From: CAVZGO01 sp963774935
GTDB lineage: Bacteria; Chloroflexota; Anaerolineae; Anaerolineales; UBA4823
Reading direction: 5' to 3'
Length of the DNA stretch: 64,000 nucleotides
NCBI GenBank assembly: GCA_963774935.1
Contig: CAVZGO010000013.1
Coordinates: forward strand, 62,001 to 126,000
Shown: piece after piece, positions 45,317 to 53,616 of the stretch
Position numbering within the stretch: the stretch's first letter is position 1
How the letters are laid out: the number at the start of each line of letters is the position of its first letter
Translations under genes and position numbers: made by a program
Notes under the pieces: generated by a model
Told to the model about the DNA's origin: nothing
What the model saw: the letters and a program-made list of their open reading frames with translations, nothing else
Database searches by the model: none

Positions 45317-46081
45317 TCAAACACACTTGATGACCACCAGCGTCTGATCATCTTCCTGGGCACCTGTTTGATTAAGGCCAATCATTGAGTTGAACAGGCT
45401 GTCTGCAATAAAGCGAGCCGGGCGTTGGACTAGCTGTCCGGTCTTCCATAGCAAGCGGTCATAGCTCACCCTCAACGATTCGCCTGGGTAACGGGACTCA
45501 ATCAACCCATCTGTACCAACGATCAATACATCCCCTTGATGGAGATGAATGAAATGGTTTTTTGCCATGCTGATTGGATGCACACCCATCGGAACATCAT
45601 CGGCTTCCAAAAACTCGGGACTGCCACCGACTGGGCAATAAATTACTGGAGATTGACCTGCATTGGCATACATCAAGCTGTGGCTTGCCGGATCATAGCT
45701 GCCAACGAACAGCGTGGCAAATGTATCCGTCATGGTAAAGTCCTCGTACAGACCGGTATTTGAGCGTGCGACAATGTCTTCTGGGGTGCAATCGCCCTGA
45801 AAGCCCATCGAGGTGCGGATCGCCATGCGCGTCATCGGCATCAGCATTGCAGCCGAGACGCCTTTACCGCTGATATCGCCTACCAGAAATGTAAACTGAT
45901 GATTGCGATCGGTGAAGAAATCATAAAAGTCCCCACCTACTTCGTAAGCGGAACGTAAGCCAGCCCAAATATCAAGACCAGCCACTACTGGAGGCTGCTT
46001 TGGTAACAGGCTGGTTTGAACCTGCCTTGCAAGCTCGAACTCAAAATTGACACGATTAAATTCAAAATTCGTCTGTAACAT
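45317..46081 (-). CDS. SpoIIE/RsbU-type PP2C serine phosphatase
   Basis: From ATG 46081 the 254-residue protein is a bare PPM phosphatase domain: the linker helix E-L-A-R-Q-V-Q-T-S-L-L-P (typical of RsbU/SpoIIE), then Y-E-V-G-G-D-F-Y-D, G-D-I-S-G-K-G-V-S-A-A, and the C-terminal G-T-D-G-L-I-E and E-D-D-Q-T-L-V-V-I, giving all metal-binding Asp residues. The frame extends to 46213 but that part is not conserved and overlaps the STAS gene, so 46081 is preferred. Such phosphatases reactivate STAS proteins by removing a phosphate from a serine. The STAS gene next to it is the evident substrate. No sensor domain is present. Confidence 0.87.
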   Translation of the reverse strand: MLQTNFEFNRVNFEFELARQVQTSLLPKQPPVVAGLDIWAGLRSAYEVGGDFYDFFTDRNHQFTFLVGDISGKGVSAAMLMPMTRMAIRTSMGFQGDCTPEDIVARSNTGLYEDFTMTDTFATLFVGSYDPASHSLMYANAGQSPVIYCPVGGSPEFLEADDVPMGVHPISMAKNHFIHLHQGDVLIVGTDGLIESRYPGESLRVSYDRLLWKTGQLVQRPARFIADSLFNSMIGLNQTGAQEDDQTLVVIKCV

Positions 46082-46169
46082 AGGTGTTCCAATGAAAGAA
46101 AAAAATGAATAAATTACCGGGGAATGAATAAAGCTGAAATCAAGCACAAGAGATGCTAACCATAAGGGG

Positions 46170-46523
46170 TTAAGCTGACACTTCAACGAGTGAAAAAGCC
46201 TGGATGGCATCATCTTCGGTTACATATAATTCGAAGATTTTGTCCATCCTTGTGAGCTCGAACAGCATGCGGATAGACTGCGAAAGGCCGCAGAGCCTTA
46301 CATTGCCATCAAATTTTCGGGCACGTTTCAAACTATACACCAGGGTAGCCAGCCCGCTTGAGTCGAGCAGATCAACCCCACTCAGATTAATAACGATATA
46401 TGCAGGTGATGATTTCGTTGCATCCTCCAACCACTGGCGGATGACGGCAAGGTTATAACGATCAAAATTACCTGAGAGTCCCAGGACTCTTACCTTGCCA
46501 ACTGTTCGAGTTAAGTATTCCAT
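46170..46523 (-). CDS. STAS-domain anti-sigma-factor antagonist-like protein
   Basis: The 117-residue single-domain protein has the SpoIIAA/RsbV pattern: an N-terminal beta strand with G-L-S-G-N-F-D, then V-I-N-L-S-G-V-D-L-L-D-S-S-G-L-A-T-L-V, where D-S-S-G-L (about 55-59) holds the phosphorylatable serine. GGAGGT lies 9 bases before ATG 46523. The gene begins inside the end of the fusion gene at 46468 and precedes the PP2C gene, so kinase target and phosphatase are cotranscribed. No RsbW-like kinase is found in the window, so the switch partner must be elsewhere. Confidence 0.88.
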   Translation of the reverse strand: MEYLTRTVGKVRVLGLSGNFDRYNLAVIRQWLEDATKSSPAYIVINLSGVDLLDSSGLATLVYSLKRARKFDGNVRLCGLSQSIRMLFELTRMDKIFELYVTEDDAIQAFSLVEVSA

Positions 46524-48196
46524 CTGGATTTACCTCCTTCATTTCGAGGTGAACACAATCTGTCTCTTTTATCCTGGTGAACCATGCCCTGGGGGTATTT
46601 ATTAAAATGCGAAAATCCCCCTTCATGGTTCGGGTCGCACTGTAATAAATGTCAGCAATTAAGGTTTCATCAGACTCATCGCAATGGCAACCTTCCACAT
46701 ACCAGAGACCAGTAAATCCAGAAAAATACCCTTGATGCCCTTGCTGCCAGGCCTCGTCGAGCAAATGTGCTTCTTCACACTCGCGAGGTTTCACTCCTAC
46801 CAACCGAATATCACCAGTAACCACATTCCAAAGTTCTGGTAAGCGGTTCCACTCAAGCCGCTCAATCCATTTGCCCAACCAGCCCAACTGCCCATTATTA
46901 TTGCGGGTCTTGAAGCGCAGCAACTGAAACACGGGATGATCCGCTACATCATCCATGATGGGCAGATCTATTCCGGTTTTTACACACGTGACAGATTTAA
47001 AAATACCACCCGTAGTGAATAAGCTGATCAATCCAACCAACAATGTGATTGGGAGAGCCAGCAGTGATAATGCAACTGGCAAACAGGGCGTCGATGGTGC
47101 GAAGAAAGCCTTGCTCGCCAATCGAATTTGTCGTCTCGCCTAATAAAAATGGATCGGAAACTTGAAGGGAGGCGGAAGTATGGATATCGATGACCAGGTT
47201 CTTATCCACCACGCGGTCTTCCAGGTGGACCAGCTCACCGACATAAGTATGATCGAAAACTGTGCTGCCATGCAGAGTAGCTTCTTCAGCAACAATCGCA
47301 TTTTCACCGATGACAACCTCTGGACCCAGAACCGCCCCGCGACCCACGCGGATGTTTTCGCCAAGCAAAACCGGCGGGATAACACGTACATCGGGATGCA
47401 GGTGGGTATTTCGCCCAATCCAAACTCCCGGGTTGCAGCGTTGACCGGCAACGCGGGTTGGACGGAGATTAATCTTGGCAAATTTCAATGGATCACCTTC
47501 CCAAGCGTTGTAAAGGAAGGTTTTTTGCGCTTCCTGGAATTGGGTAAATGTATCCAGCGGGTTCCAATACCCGTCCATGATGTAAGAGCCAACCGGCAAG
47601 CCCGATTCGAACAATTCTGGTAAAAGCTGGGTGGCTATTTCGATTTTCTTTCTCGGCGGGATCAAGTCCAATACCTGGGGTTCGAAAATATATACCCCGG
47701 TCTCATAATACAGCTTGGAGCAGGGGTCATCAGCAACAATTTCTTCGATCTGACCCGCCTCATTCAATCGTATCTTCCTGATGTCACCCGTCCCGGTCTC
47801 GTGGACGATCACCGTCGCGAGATTATGGTGGGTCTGGTGCAAATCAATCGCTGCGGCAATGTCCAGATCAACTATCGCATCGGCAGGCACGACAAGGAAT
47901 GTTTCTTTGATAAGCGGCTTTGCCCAGCGGAGTGCACCGGTAACGCCCCAATCCTCCGGTACGATTACGTAATCCAGGGAGACGCCCCAACGCTGACCGT
48001 TCCTGAAATGGGTTTCTATCGCCCCCGCCTGATGGTTCAGGCATACCAGAATTTGTTTCAAACCGCAACGCGCTAACTGCTCAATGATGATCTCCATCAC
48101 AGGCTGGTTAGCAATGGGCAATAATGGCGCGGGAACTTTATCGGTTATTGGCCGTAATTTATCGATTTCAGCAGTTGCGATTAATATTACCTGCAC
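46468..48196 (-). CDS. Fusion of nucleotidyltransferase-like, beta-helix and sugar-transferase-like domains, one frameshift
   Basis: From GTG 48196 the first part (about 1-235) is a sugar nucleotidyltransferase fold with P-L-L-P-I-A-N-Q-P-V-M-E and Y-Y-E-T-G-V-Y-I-F, but the loop G-G-x-G-T-R-L is replaced by A-T-A-E-I-D-K-L. A hexapeptide beta-helix follows (about 245-345). Near 47080 one extra base breaks the frame; removing it leads to a hydrophobic helix (V-A-L-S-L-L-A-L-P-I-T-L-L) and a bacterial sugar-transferase domain ending at 46468. There the usual D-E-L-P-Q-L catalytic pair reads N-R-L-P-E-L, and P-R-P is V-K-P. Both enzyme parts thus look inactive, in contrast to the gene at 49410. 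About 575 residues in total. Confidence 0.72.
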
Positions 48197-48217
48197 TTTT
48201 TCCAGGATCCTTGAGGG

Positions 48218-49399
48218 TCAGACTTCAGATAATACATGGGTGATATTCACCGGCTGGGGAATGCCCCCGCCAGCATATTCGCGATTCACATGTGCACCAA
48301 GACCCATTTCAAGGTCAGGATACACACAAAAACAAGTACCCAGGCGCAGCAAAGAGAGCTCTCGGGCAATATTCGAGGGTACGCTGGCAAGCGCTAAATC
48401 ACCCCCCTGATCTCGTGCTTCTTTGGCCAGCCTGACCAACGTACCATATGCCGAGCCATCCAATGCTTTCACCTGGGAAAGATCAAAGAGAATATTCGGT
48501 GTTAACGTAAGGGCTTGCCGTACCTCGTTGATCAGAGTTTGGCAATCGTTATGTAATAGGCTCCCCTGTACACGCACAATTTCAATGTTGTTGTGAAGGC
48601 GAAAAGAAAAATCAGCCCGATCGTGTACCGGTTTTCTGCTCCCTCTCAGCAGCCACCACTGGCGAGCAATTTGGACGCAATAGACGACCAAATTTCTTCG
48701 ATAACGTCGCCAAAGGCGTCCCGGCTCCTGAACGAGCCGATATACCCATTCAAGCCCGCTGATTTGCATCCACCTGGGTGCTCGCTTCTTTCCACCAGTG
48801 ATGAAATCGAATGTCCCACCCACTCCGACCATTACCGGTACTTTCACCTGGCTGCCAAATCTGGCAATCCATTTCTCCTGCTTGGGATTACCAAAAGCCA
48901 CCAATAAAACATCTGGCTTTGCCGCACGAATCTCTGCAAGCAGATCGGTATCCGGCTCATCTAAGGAGCGAACCATCGGAGCACTGACGCCGGCGATTTT
49001 CAATCCAGGAAACCTTTCCTGGAGAACTTCAGCAGCCCGAGCAGCAACCCCGGGAGCTGCTCCCATCAAATACAACGAATACCCATTTTGTGCAGCCCGC
49101 TCAGCCAGCCCTAAAACCATATCCACACCTGCCACTCGCTCGTGAACGGGTGCGCCTAACAAGCGGGCTCCCCAGACTACTGGCATGCCGTCCGGCATTG
49201 CCAAATCAACGTTTTGCAAAATGGCTAGTAAGTCAGGATCATCCAGCGCATTGGTAATGAAATCCAAATTGACCGTGGCTACCTGGTGGGCTTTACCAGT
49301 AGCACGACCGAGCTGGATGAACTGCTCCAAATGGTCGAGCGTCCCCTCCATATTTAGATTGTCAACAGGAACTCCGAAGATCAGGACTTGAGTATGCAA
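48218..49399 (-). CDS. WecG/TagA/CpsF (GT26) glycosyltransferase fused to a STAS domain
   Basis: Start is TTG 49399 with AGAGG 7 bases upstream. Residues 1-245 are a GT26 enzyme: T-V-N-L-D-F-I-T-N-A, M-P-D-G-M-P-V-V-W-G, G-A-A-P-G-V-A, F-G-N-P-K-Q-E-K-W-I and G-V-G-G-T-F-D-F-I-T-G, all intact. After an Arg/Trp-rich linker, residues about 268-370 form a STAS domain with I-V-R-V-Q-G-S-L and I-L-F-D-L-S-Q-V-K-A-L-D-G-S-A-Y-G-T-L-V; the serine in D-G-S could be a phosphorylation site like that of the free STAS protein. GT26 adds ManNAc-type sugars to a lipid-linked primer. The fusion suggests that the transfer step itself is gated by the partner switch. Confidence 0.85.
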   Translation of the reverse strand: MHTQVLIFGVPVDNLNMEGTLDHLEQFIQLGRATGKAHQVATVNLDFITNALDDPDLLAILQNVDLAMPDGMPVVWGARLLGAPVHERVAGVDMVLGLAERAAQNGYSLYLMGAAPGVAARAAEVLQERFPGLKIAGVSAPMVRSLDEPDTDLLAEIRAAKPDVLLVAFGNPKQEKWIARFGSQVKVPVMVGVGGTFDFITGGKKRAPRWMQISGLEWVYRLVQEPGRLWRRYRRNLVVYCVQIARQWWLLRGSRKPVHDRADFSFRLHNNIEIVRVQGSLLHNDCQTLINEVRQALTLTPNILFDLSQVKALDGSAYGTLVRLAKEARDQGGDLALASVPSNIARELSLLRLGTCFCVYPDLEMGLGAHVNREYAGGGIPQPVNITHVLSEV

Positions 49400-49409
49400 T
49401 GGATTACCT

Positions 49410-50276
49410 CTAATAAGCCCCTTTACCTGAAAGCACTGCAGGGACTGTCCTGACGAGGATGGAAATATCCTTTATCAGGCTCTGCTCTTCAATATATTTC
49501 AAATCCAGCTCGACCCAAAGGTTGAAGTCAATATCACTCCGCCCAGAGACCTGCTGCAGCCCGGTAATTCCCGGAATGGCGTTCAGGCGTAACAGGTGAT
49601 CATACTTGTAGTTTGCAACCTCTATAGGCACCGGCGGACGTGGCCCAACCCAGCTCATCTCACCCTTCATTACATTGATCAGTTGCGGTACTTCATCAAT
49701 GCTTAACTTACGAATAATTCGCCCGACCCGGGTAACGCGCGGGTCCTTGGCTATCTTGAAGACTATTTCATCCGCTTCATTCAATGCCATCAGCTCTGCT
49801 TTTCGTGCTTCAGCATCAATAAACATCGAACGGAATTTAAAGCATGTAAACGGCTTACCCCATTTGCCCACGCGCTGTTGGCGGAATAACACTGGACCTG
49901 GTGAATCGAGCTTGATCGCTATCGCAGTGACTAAAAAGATCGGCAGAGCAATAGGAAGCGCAATTAATGAAAGCAGGAGATCCATTTCCCGCTTGAGGCT
50001 TGCTCGGACCTTATTACGTATGACCCATATGACCATTGACAGACGAATTTGCTGCAGACGGCGAACGTTATTAAATGTCTGTTTATCAAAGATCTCAAAC
50101 ATCCGAGCTGCTCTCTCGTCTTGCATCTGAGCGAGCTCATCCGAGCTGACCGATTTCAAGCGAGTCGACTGGTCACTTTTATCCGGGCGACCAGTGCTAA
50201 CCTTGGATTGAGATTGATCGGGCAAGAGCTCAACCCATGCCTTTGAATCGTACTTCGTTTTTTCAGTTAGCGCCAT
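49410..50276 (-). CDS. Polyprenyl-phosphate sugar-1-phosphate transferase (initiating enzyme)
   Basis: The 288-residue protein has a polar 90-residue N-terminus, one membrane helix (L-L-L-S-L-I-A-L-P-I-A-L-P) and the catalytic domain of bacterial sugar transferases: P-G-P-V-L-F-R-Q-Q-R-V-G, F-K-F-R-S-M, the catalytic pair in S-I-D-E-V-P-Q-L-I-N-V, G-E-M-S-W-V-G-P-R-P and P-G-I-T-G-L-Q-Q-V-S-G-R. It begins EPS assembly by loading a sugar phosphate on undecaprenyl phosphate. It lacks the four-helix N-terminal region of WbaP/WcaJ. The ATG follows the GT2 stop by three bases. Confidence 0.92.
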   Translation of the reverse strand: MALTEKTKYDSKAWVELLPDQSQSKVSTGRPDKSDQSTRLKSVSSDELAQMQDERAARMFEIFDKQTFNNVRRLQQIRLSMVIWVIRNKVRASLKREMDLLLSLIALPIALPIFLVTAIAIKLDSPGPVLFRQQRVGKWGKPFTCFKFRSMFIDAEARKAELMALNEADEIVFKIAKDPRVTRVGRIIRKLSIDEVPQLINVMKGEMSWVGPRPPVPIEVANYKYDHLLRLNAIPGITGLQQVSGRSDIDFNLWVELDLKYIEEQSLIKDISILVRTVPAVLSGKGAY

Positions 50277-50279
50277 TGG

Positions 50280-51545
50280 TTAGCCCTCATTCCGTCTGGT
50301 GCGCACCCAGCCCTGTTGGCGACGAAGGAATGCTACCTGTACATACTGGAATGTTTTCCACAGCATGTAGATTGGAGCGAACAGCAAAGACAGGTAGATC
50401 TCCTTGGGTGCTTGCACCATAAAGAGTCCCGAAAACAAATAGATAAACTGACCCAGTAACAAGCCAGCACTGAGCAGCAGATTGAAGCTTGGCATCCCTT
50501 GAAGGAAAGGGGAGCCTTGCTGGTTCCCTGTCTGAGCTGTCAGAAGTAGGGCTATAAGATTGAATACAAACAAGAGTATATTTACCGCCAATAAAATGGT
50601 GAACGGAGGGATCAAATGCTCCATCACAGCATCCAGCATGATGTAAGATCGCTTCAACTTGCCTTTTTGGACTGCAACCCAGGCAGCCCTTAATAATTGC
50701 GGGACATAGCGTCGACTTCCCTCCAACCGACCTTGCTCCCAACGCCTTTGCTGGGATTTTGAGTTCTCCAATGTATCGGGCATTTCTCCAAGAACAAGTG
50801 CATCCGGAGCAAACGTGACGCGCTCTCCATCCAATATGAGCGTCATGTGCATCTCGATATCTTCGGTCACAGATGCCGACCACTCATGCTTTCTAAAAAT
50901 ATCAACGCAAAACACCATGCCGTTGCCCTTCAGACCAACGGATGCCCCCAATACCATGCGACCTTGCGGGCGCAGATAGTGCAGTACTGAAAGCGCGGCA
51001 TAGCGTAAGCCACCCGTCCATGAACGACCAGGATCGCGCACAGCATAAAATGCCTGGATAACACGCTCGCCATTTTCTAAATGGGCAGCCATGACCGTCA
51101 GAAAATTAGGTGAGACAAGCGAGTCAGCATCCAGAATAACAAACGCATCCGTTGCTGCACCTGAATTGAATAATTTTTGCAGCAGCCACTGCAGAGCAGG
51201 TCCCTTCCCCGGGTTCTGCCGGTCGGTGCGGATGTGCGCGGTAGCGCCACCATTCTGTGCGACGATTGCGGTTTGATCTGTACAGTTGTCCGCAACTACG
51301 TGGATATCGAAGAGGTGCGCAGGATAATCCATATGACTCAAGCTGGCTAACAAGCCTGGCAGCAAACGCTCTTCGTTGTAGGCGGGTATTAATATCGAAA
51401 AATGCTTCGTGGGTCGACCTGAGGGTATGACAGTCTGCCTCTTAGCCACCAAGGAAGCCAGAGTAAGCAAGACCAGATACCCCACCGGTATTGCCAATAA
51501 GATGCTGAAGATGAAAAGAATGTATTGTAGAACTGTAATCATCAT
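50280..51545 (-). CDS. Membrane GT2 glycosyltransferase (processive/BcsA-NodC-like)
   Basis: The protein (421 residues from ATG 51545) has an N-terminal helix, a GT2 catalytic domain with I-L-I-P-A-Y-N-E-E, V-V-A-D-N-C-T-D-Q-T, L-D-A-D-S-L-V (metal-binding), T-E-D-I-E-M-H-M-T-L (catalytic Asp) and Q-Q-R-R-W-E-Q-G-R (the Q-x-x-R-W motif of processive synthases), then two or three C-terminal helices. The frame extends to a TTG at 51590 but residues before the two adjacent Met codons are not hydrophobic or conserved. It could extend a homopolymer or add single sugars. It is the first enzyme gene of the EPS locus. Confidence 0.87.
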   Translation of the reverse strand: MMITVLQYILFIFSILLAIPVGYLVLLTLASLVAKRQTVIPSGRPTKHFSILIPAYNEERLLPGLLASLSHMDYPAHLFDIHVVADNCTDQTAIVAQNGGATAHIRTDRQNPGKGPALQWLLQKLFNSGAATDAFVILDADSLVSPNFLTVMAAHLENGERVIQAFYAVRDPGRSWTGGLRYAALSVLHYLRPQGRMVLGASVGLKGNGMVFCVDIFRKHEWSASVTEDIEMHMTLILDGERVTFAPDALVLGEMPDTLENSKSQQRRWEQGRLEGSRRYVPQLLRAAWVAVQKGKLKRSYIMLDAVMEHLIPPFTILLAVNILLFVFNLIALLLTAQTGNQQGSPFLQGMPSFNLLLSAGLLLGQFIYLFSGLFMVQAPKEIYLSLLFAPIYMLWKTFQYVQVAFLRRQQGWVRTRRNEG

Positions 51546-51698
51546 TAATTCTGTGGCGCGCTCCGCCCTTCCGACATGGATTTTTTCCAAAATGTGATGG
51601 AAGACCGGTATTCAATTTCTTCAGGATTGATAGGCTATCTGATTATGGATCAGGCCGCCATCTCCCCTGGACCTACTACTACACTAACTGGGACTCAG

Positions 51699-52070
51699 CT
51701 AGAAAGCCCTCACGGCCGAGAAAAGATCATTCACTTGAAGAATCGGAATTTCTTTCTTCTCATAAACCTGCAATTTATTCTCATAATTGCTCAGCACAAC
51801 GGCGCGCAAATCCTTGAAGGTCAACAATAAATTAAATAATGCGCTCTGATGCTCGGAGGGTAGCTTGTCATCCCAAATCACAACATCCGGTTTGATTCGT
51901 TTGATTTCTTGAGTGACGCCATCAATATCAGTCATGGCAGTGGAGATTAAATTAAAATCACCCTCATTTTTCAACAGGTCTTTCACCCCGGCCAACAAGG
52001 GCCTTTCTCCAAAGATAATAAGGACTTGTATCAATCGAACCTCGGTCTTATCAATGCTATTTGTGACCAT
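51699..52070 (-). CDS. Atypical stand-alone receiver-domain protein
   Basis: The 123-residue protein has the fold pattern of a response-regulator receiver: strand V-L-I-I, helix L-L-A-G-V-K-D-L-L, and D-V-V-I-W-D-D-K-L-P, where Asp67 is in the phospho-acceptor position. The acidic pair expected after strand 1 is F-G-E, and the conserved Lys after strand 5 is not evident. No output domain follows. It is the first gene of the minus-strand EPS run, 150 bases upstream of the membrane GT2 gene, and paralogous in start (L-L-x-G-V/L-x-x-L-L-K-N) to the LuxR-type regulator at 52708. ATG 52070 is chosen; GTG 52073 is possible. No clear ribosome site. Confidence 0.65.
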   Translation of the reverse strand: MVTNSIDKTEVRLIQVLIIFGERPLLAGVKDLLKNEGDFNLISTAMTDIDGVTQEIKRIKPDVVIWDDKLPSEHQSALFNLLLTFKDLRAVVLSNYENKLQVYEKKEIPILQVNDLFSAVRAF

Positions 52071-52073
52071 CAC

Positions 52074-52707
52074 TCAATACTTCTTACAAAATGTTTTGCT
52101 TATATTCCAGTGTTATTGCAGAATATATTTTTTATAAATTATTAATTGGTTTAAGCCTTGTTTATTTCCTCAGGCACATTATTCAAAAAAAATTATGATA
52201 AAATTAAAACGCGCAACGAATGCTTCCCACAGCTTTTATGCGCCCTATCTCGGCTGGCGGCAACCGGTCGAGATAATTTTATATACATCCAATATCTATT
52301 GGGTTATGCTGCAGTCACAGCTTTCAATAGAATTGGCTAGTTACTTATTTGTCAGTTGAGTTTTACCTATCAGGTCTGTCCCTCAGACGGTTATTCTTTT
52401 CCACCCCACCACTAGATGCTCTTCACAATTACTAGTAAGTGGCTCAATCCGCAAACAAATTTGCAAAATAATATAGCATTTAGGATAACTATAGGTCTAT
52501 TTTATCTGCTTATTTATCATCTGTCAATAATCCGACATAAATTGTAAGAATTAGAAAAGGATTAGAATTTTAATTAATCCCTTTTATCTTGGATCTAATC
52601 CGTTGGGATATTTAAATTGTTACAGAATAAGCAAAAGAAGAGGGTGATACCAGGATAATACGCGCCAAAGATCAGGGTTACCCTGGGCGAGCCAATAATT
52701 AGATCAG
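52074..52707. other. AT-rich intergenic region upstream of the EPS locus
   Basis: This 634-base gap is the largest in the window and distinctly AT-rich. It should contain the promoter of the EPS locus (minus strand) and the 3' end of the LuxR-type regulator transcript. An imperfect hairpin AAAAGGATTA ... TAATCCCTTTT (52555-52585) could be a terminator for a gene read from the right. A short stretch at 52210-52340 resembles the end of a tyrosine recombinase. Nothing else could be identified. Confidence 0.5.
52210..52340 (+). pseudogene. Possible remnant of a tyrosine recombinase C-terminus
   Basis: One frame gives A-S-H-S-F-Y-A-P-Y-L, and the next, after a one-base shift, gives Y-I-Q-Y-L-L-G-Y-A-A-V-T-A before a stop at 52338-52340. 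These recall the H-x-L/F-R-H-x-F-A-x-x-L and I-Q-x-L-L-G-H-x-x-x blocks of XerD-like integrases in the right order and spacing. The catalytic Arg and the second His are absent, so at best it is a scar of an old insertion near the EPS locus. The similarity is short and could be chance. Confidence 0.2.
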
Positions 52708-53418
52708 CTAATTGTTTTCGATATTCTTAGGCGACCAATTTTCAAGACCGCTGATCTCGGTGACTTCTTTCAAAGAATTGGTCAGCATCAAATTCCTGGC
52801 AAGCAAGCCAGCTTGTCGCCGGTTGCTTAGACTTAATTTATCCAGAATATTATGAACGTGAACTTTCACAGTATTCACAGAAATATACAGGCTCTCGGCA
52901 ATTTCTAAGTTCGTTGCACCTTTTCCCAACATGTACATAATTTGAGCTTCCCGCTCGGTGAGCTGCTCAAACCCCCTGGGCAGTGGCATGGGGTGGTGAT
53001 TCATCCGGCGAAATTCGTTGATGATGCGAGTTGTGTTTGCCCGTGAAACAGCCGCTTCGCCACGCTCGATCGCTCTCAAGGCTGCGATGAGCTTCGTGAT
53101 GGGTGTATTTTTAAGCATATATCCATTGGCGCCAGCTTTGATAGATTCCAGCAATAGCTCATCCAACTCTTGATTTGTCAGGATCACAATTGTTGTGCTC
53201 GGGCAATGCGATACGATGCTCTTGATGGCCTTAGCACAGTTACCATCAGAGGAAGCGGGATCTAATAGCACCAAATCGGGCTTTAACTCGATCACCAATT
53301 CTATTATCAAGTCAGAGGCTTCGGCTTCACCAATCACATCAAAATCATGTTGGTTTTTTAGCAGACTAGCCAGCCCTTCCCTGAATAGTATTTGATCGTC
53401 AATAATATAAATACGCAT
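52708..53418 (-). CDS. NarL/LuxR-type response regulator
   Basis: From ATG 53418 (GGAA 8 bases upstream) the 236-residue protein has a receiver domain with the acidic pair Y-I-I-D-D-Q, Asp53 in L-V-L-L-D-P as phospho-acceptor and a K in Y-M-L-K-N-T, then a linker and a LuxR-type DNA-binding domain L-T-E-R-E-A-Q-I-M-Y-M-L-G-K-G-A-T-N-L-E with the recognition helix V-N-T-V-K-V-H-V. It is read towards the EPS locus and separated from it by the AT-rich gap, so it is a candidate regulator of that locus. No cognate kinase is adjacent; the nearest is the truncated kinase at 15354, far away. Confidence 0.9.
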   Translation of the reverse strand: MRIYIIDDQILFREGLASLLKNQHDFDVIGEAEASDLIIELVIELKPDLVLLDPASSDGNCAKAIKSIVSHCPSTTIVILTNQELDELLLESIKAGANGYMLKNTPITKLIAALRAIERGEAAVSRANTTRIINEFRRMNHHPMPLPRGFEQLTEREAQIMYMLGKGATNLEIAESLYISVNTVKVHVHNILDKLSLSNRRQAGLLARNLMLTNSLKEVTEISGLENWSPKNIENN

Positions 53419-53616
53419 ACAATTTCCAGAAGAGAAATGAGTGCTCACCCAAAGATCTGTTATTCCTCGTGTTGCGACATCTATGATCGCGGGTAAATGC
53501 CTCCAACACTCCGGGGCTTAAAAACATCGCCAGTTTCTATACCTGTAATGCCGCGGATTATAACATTCTGGAAATAGGATTAAAGTAAAATCTGCGTATA
53601 AATTTTTACCGCAGAT

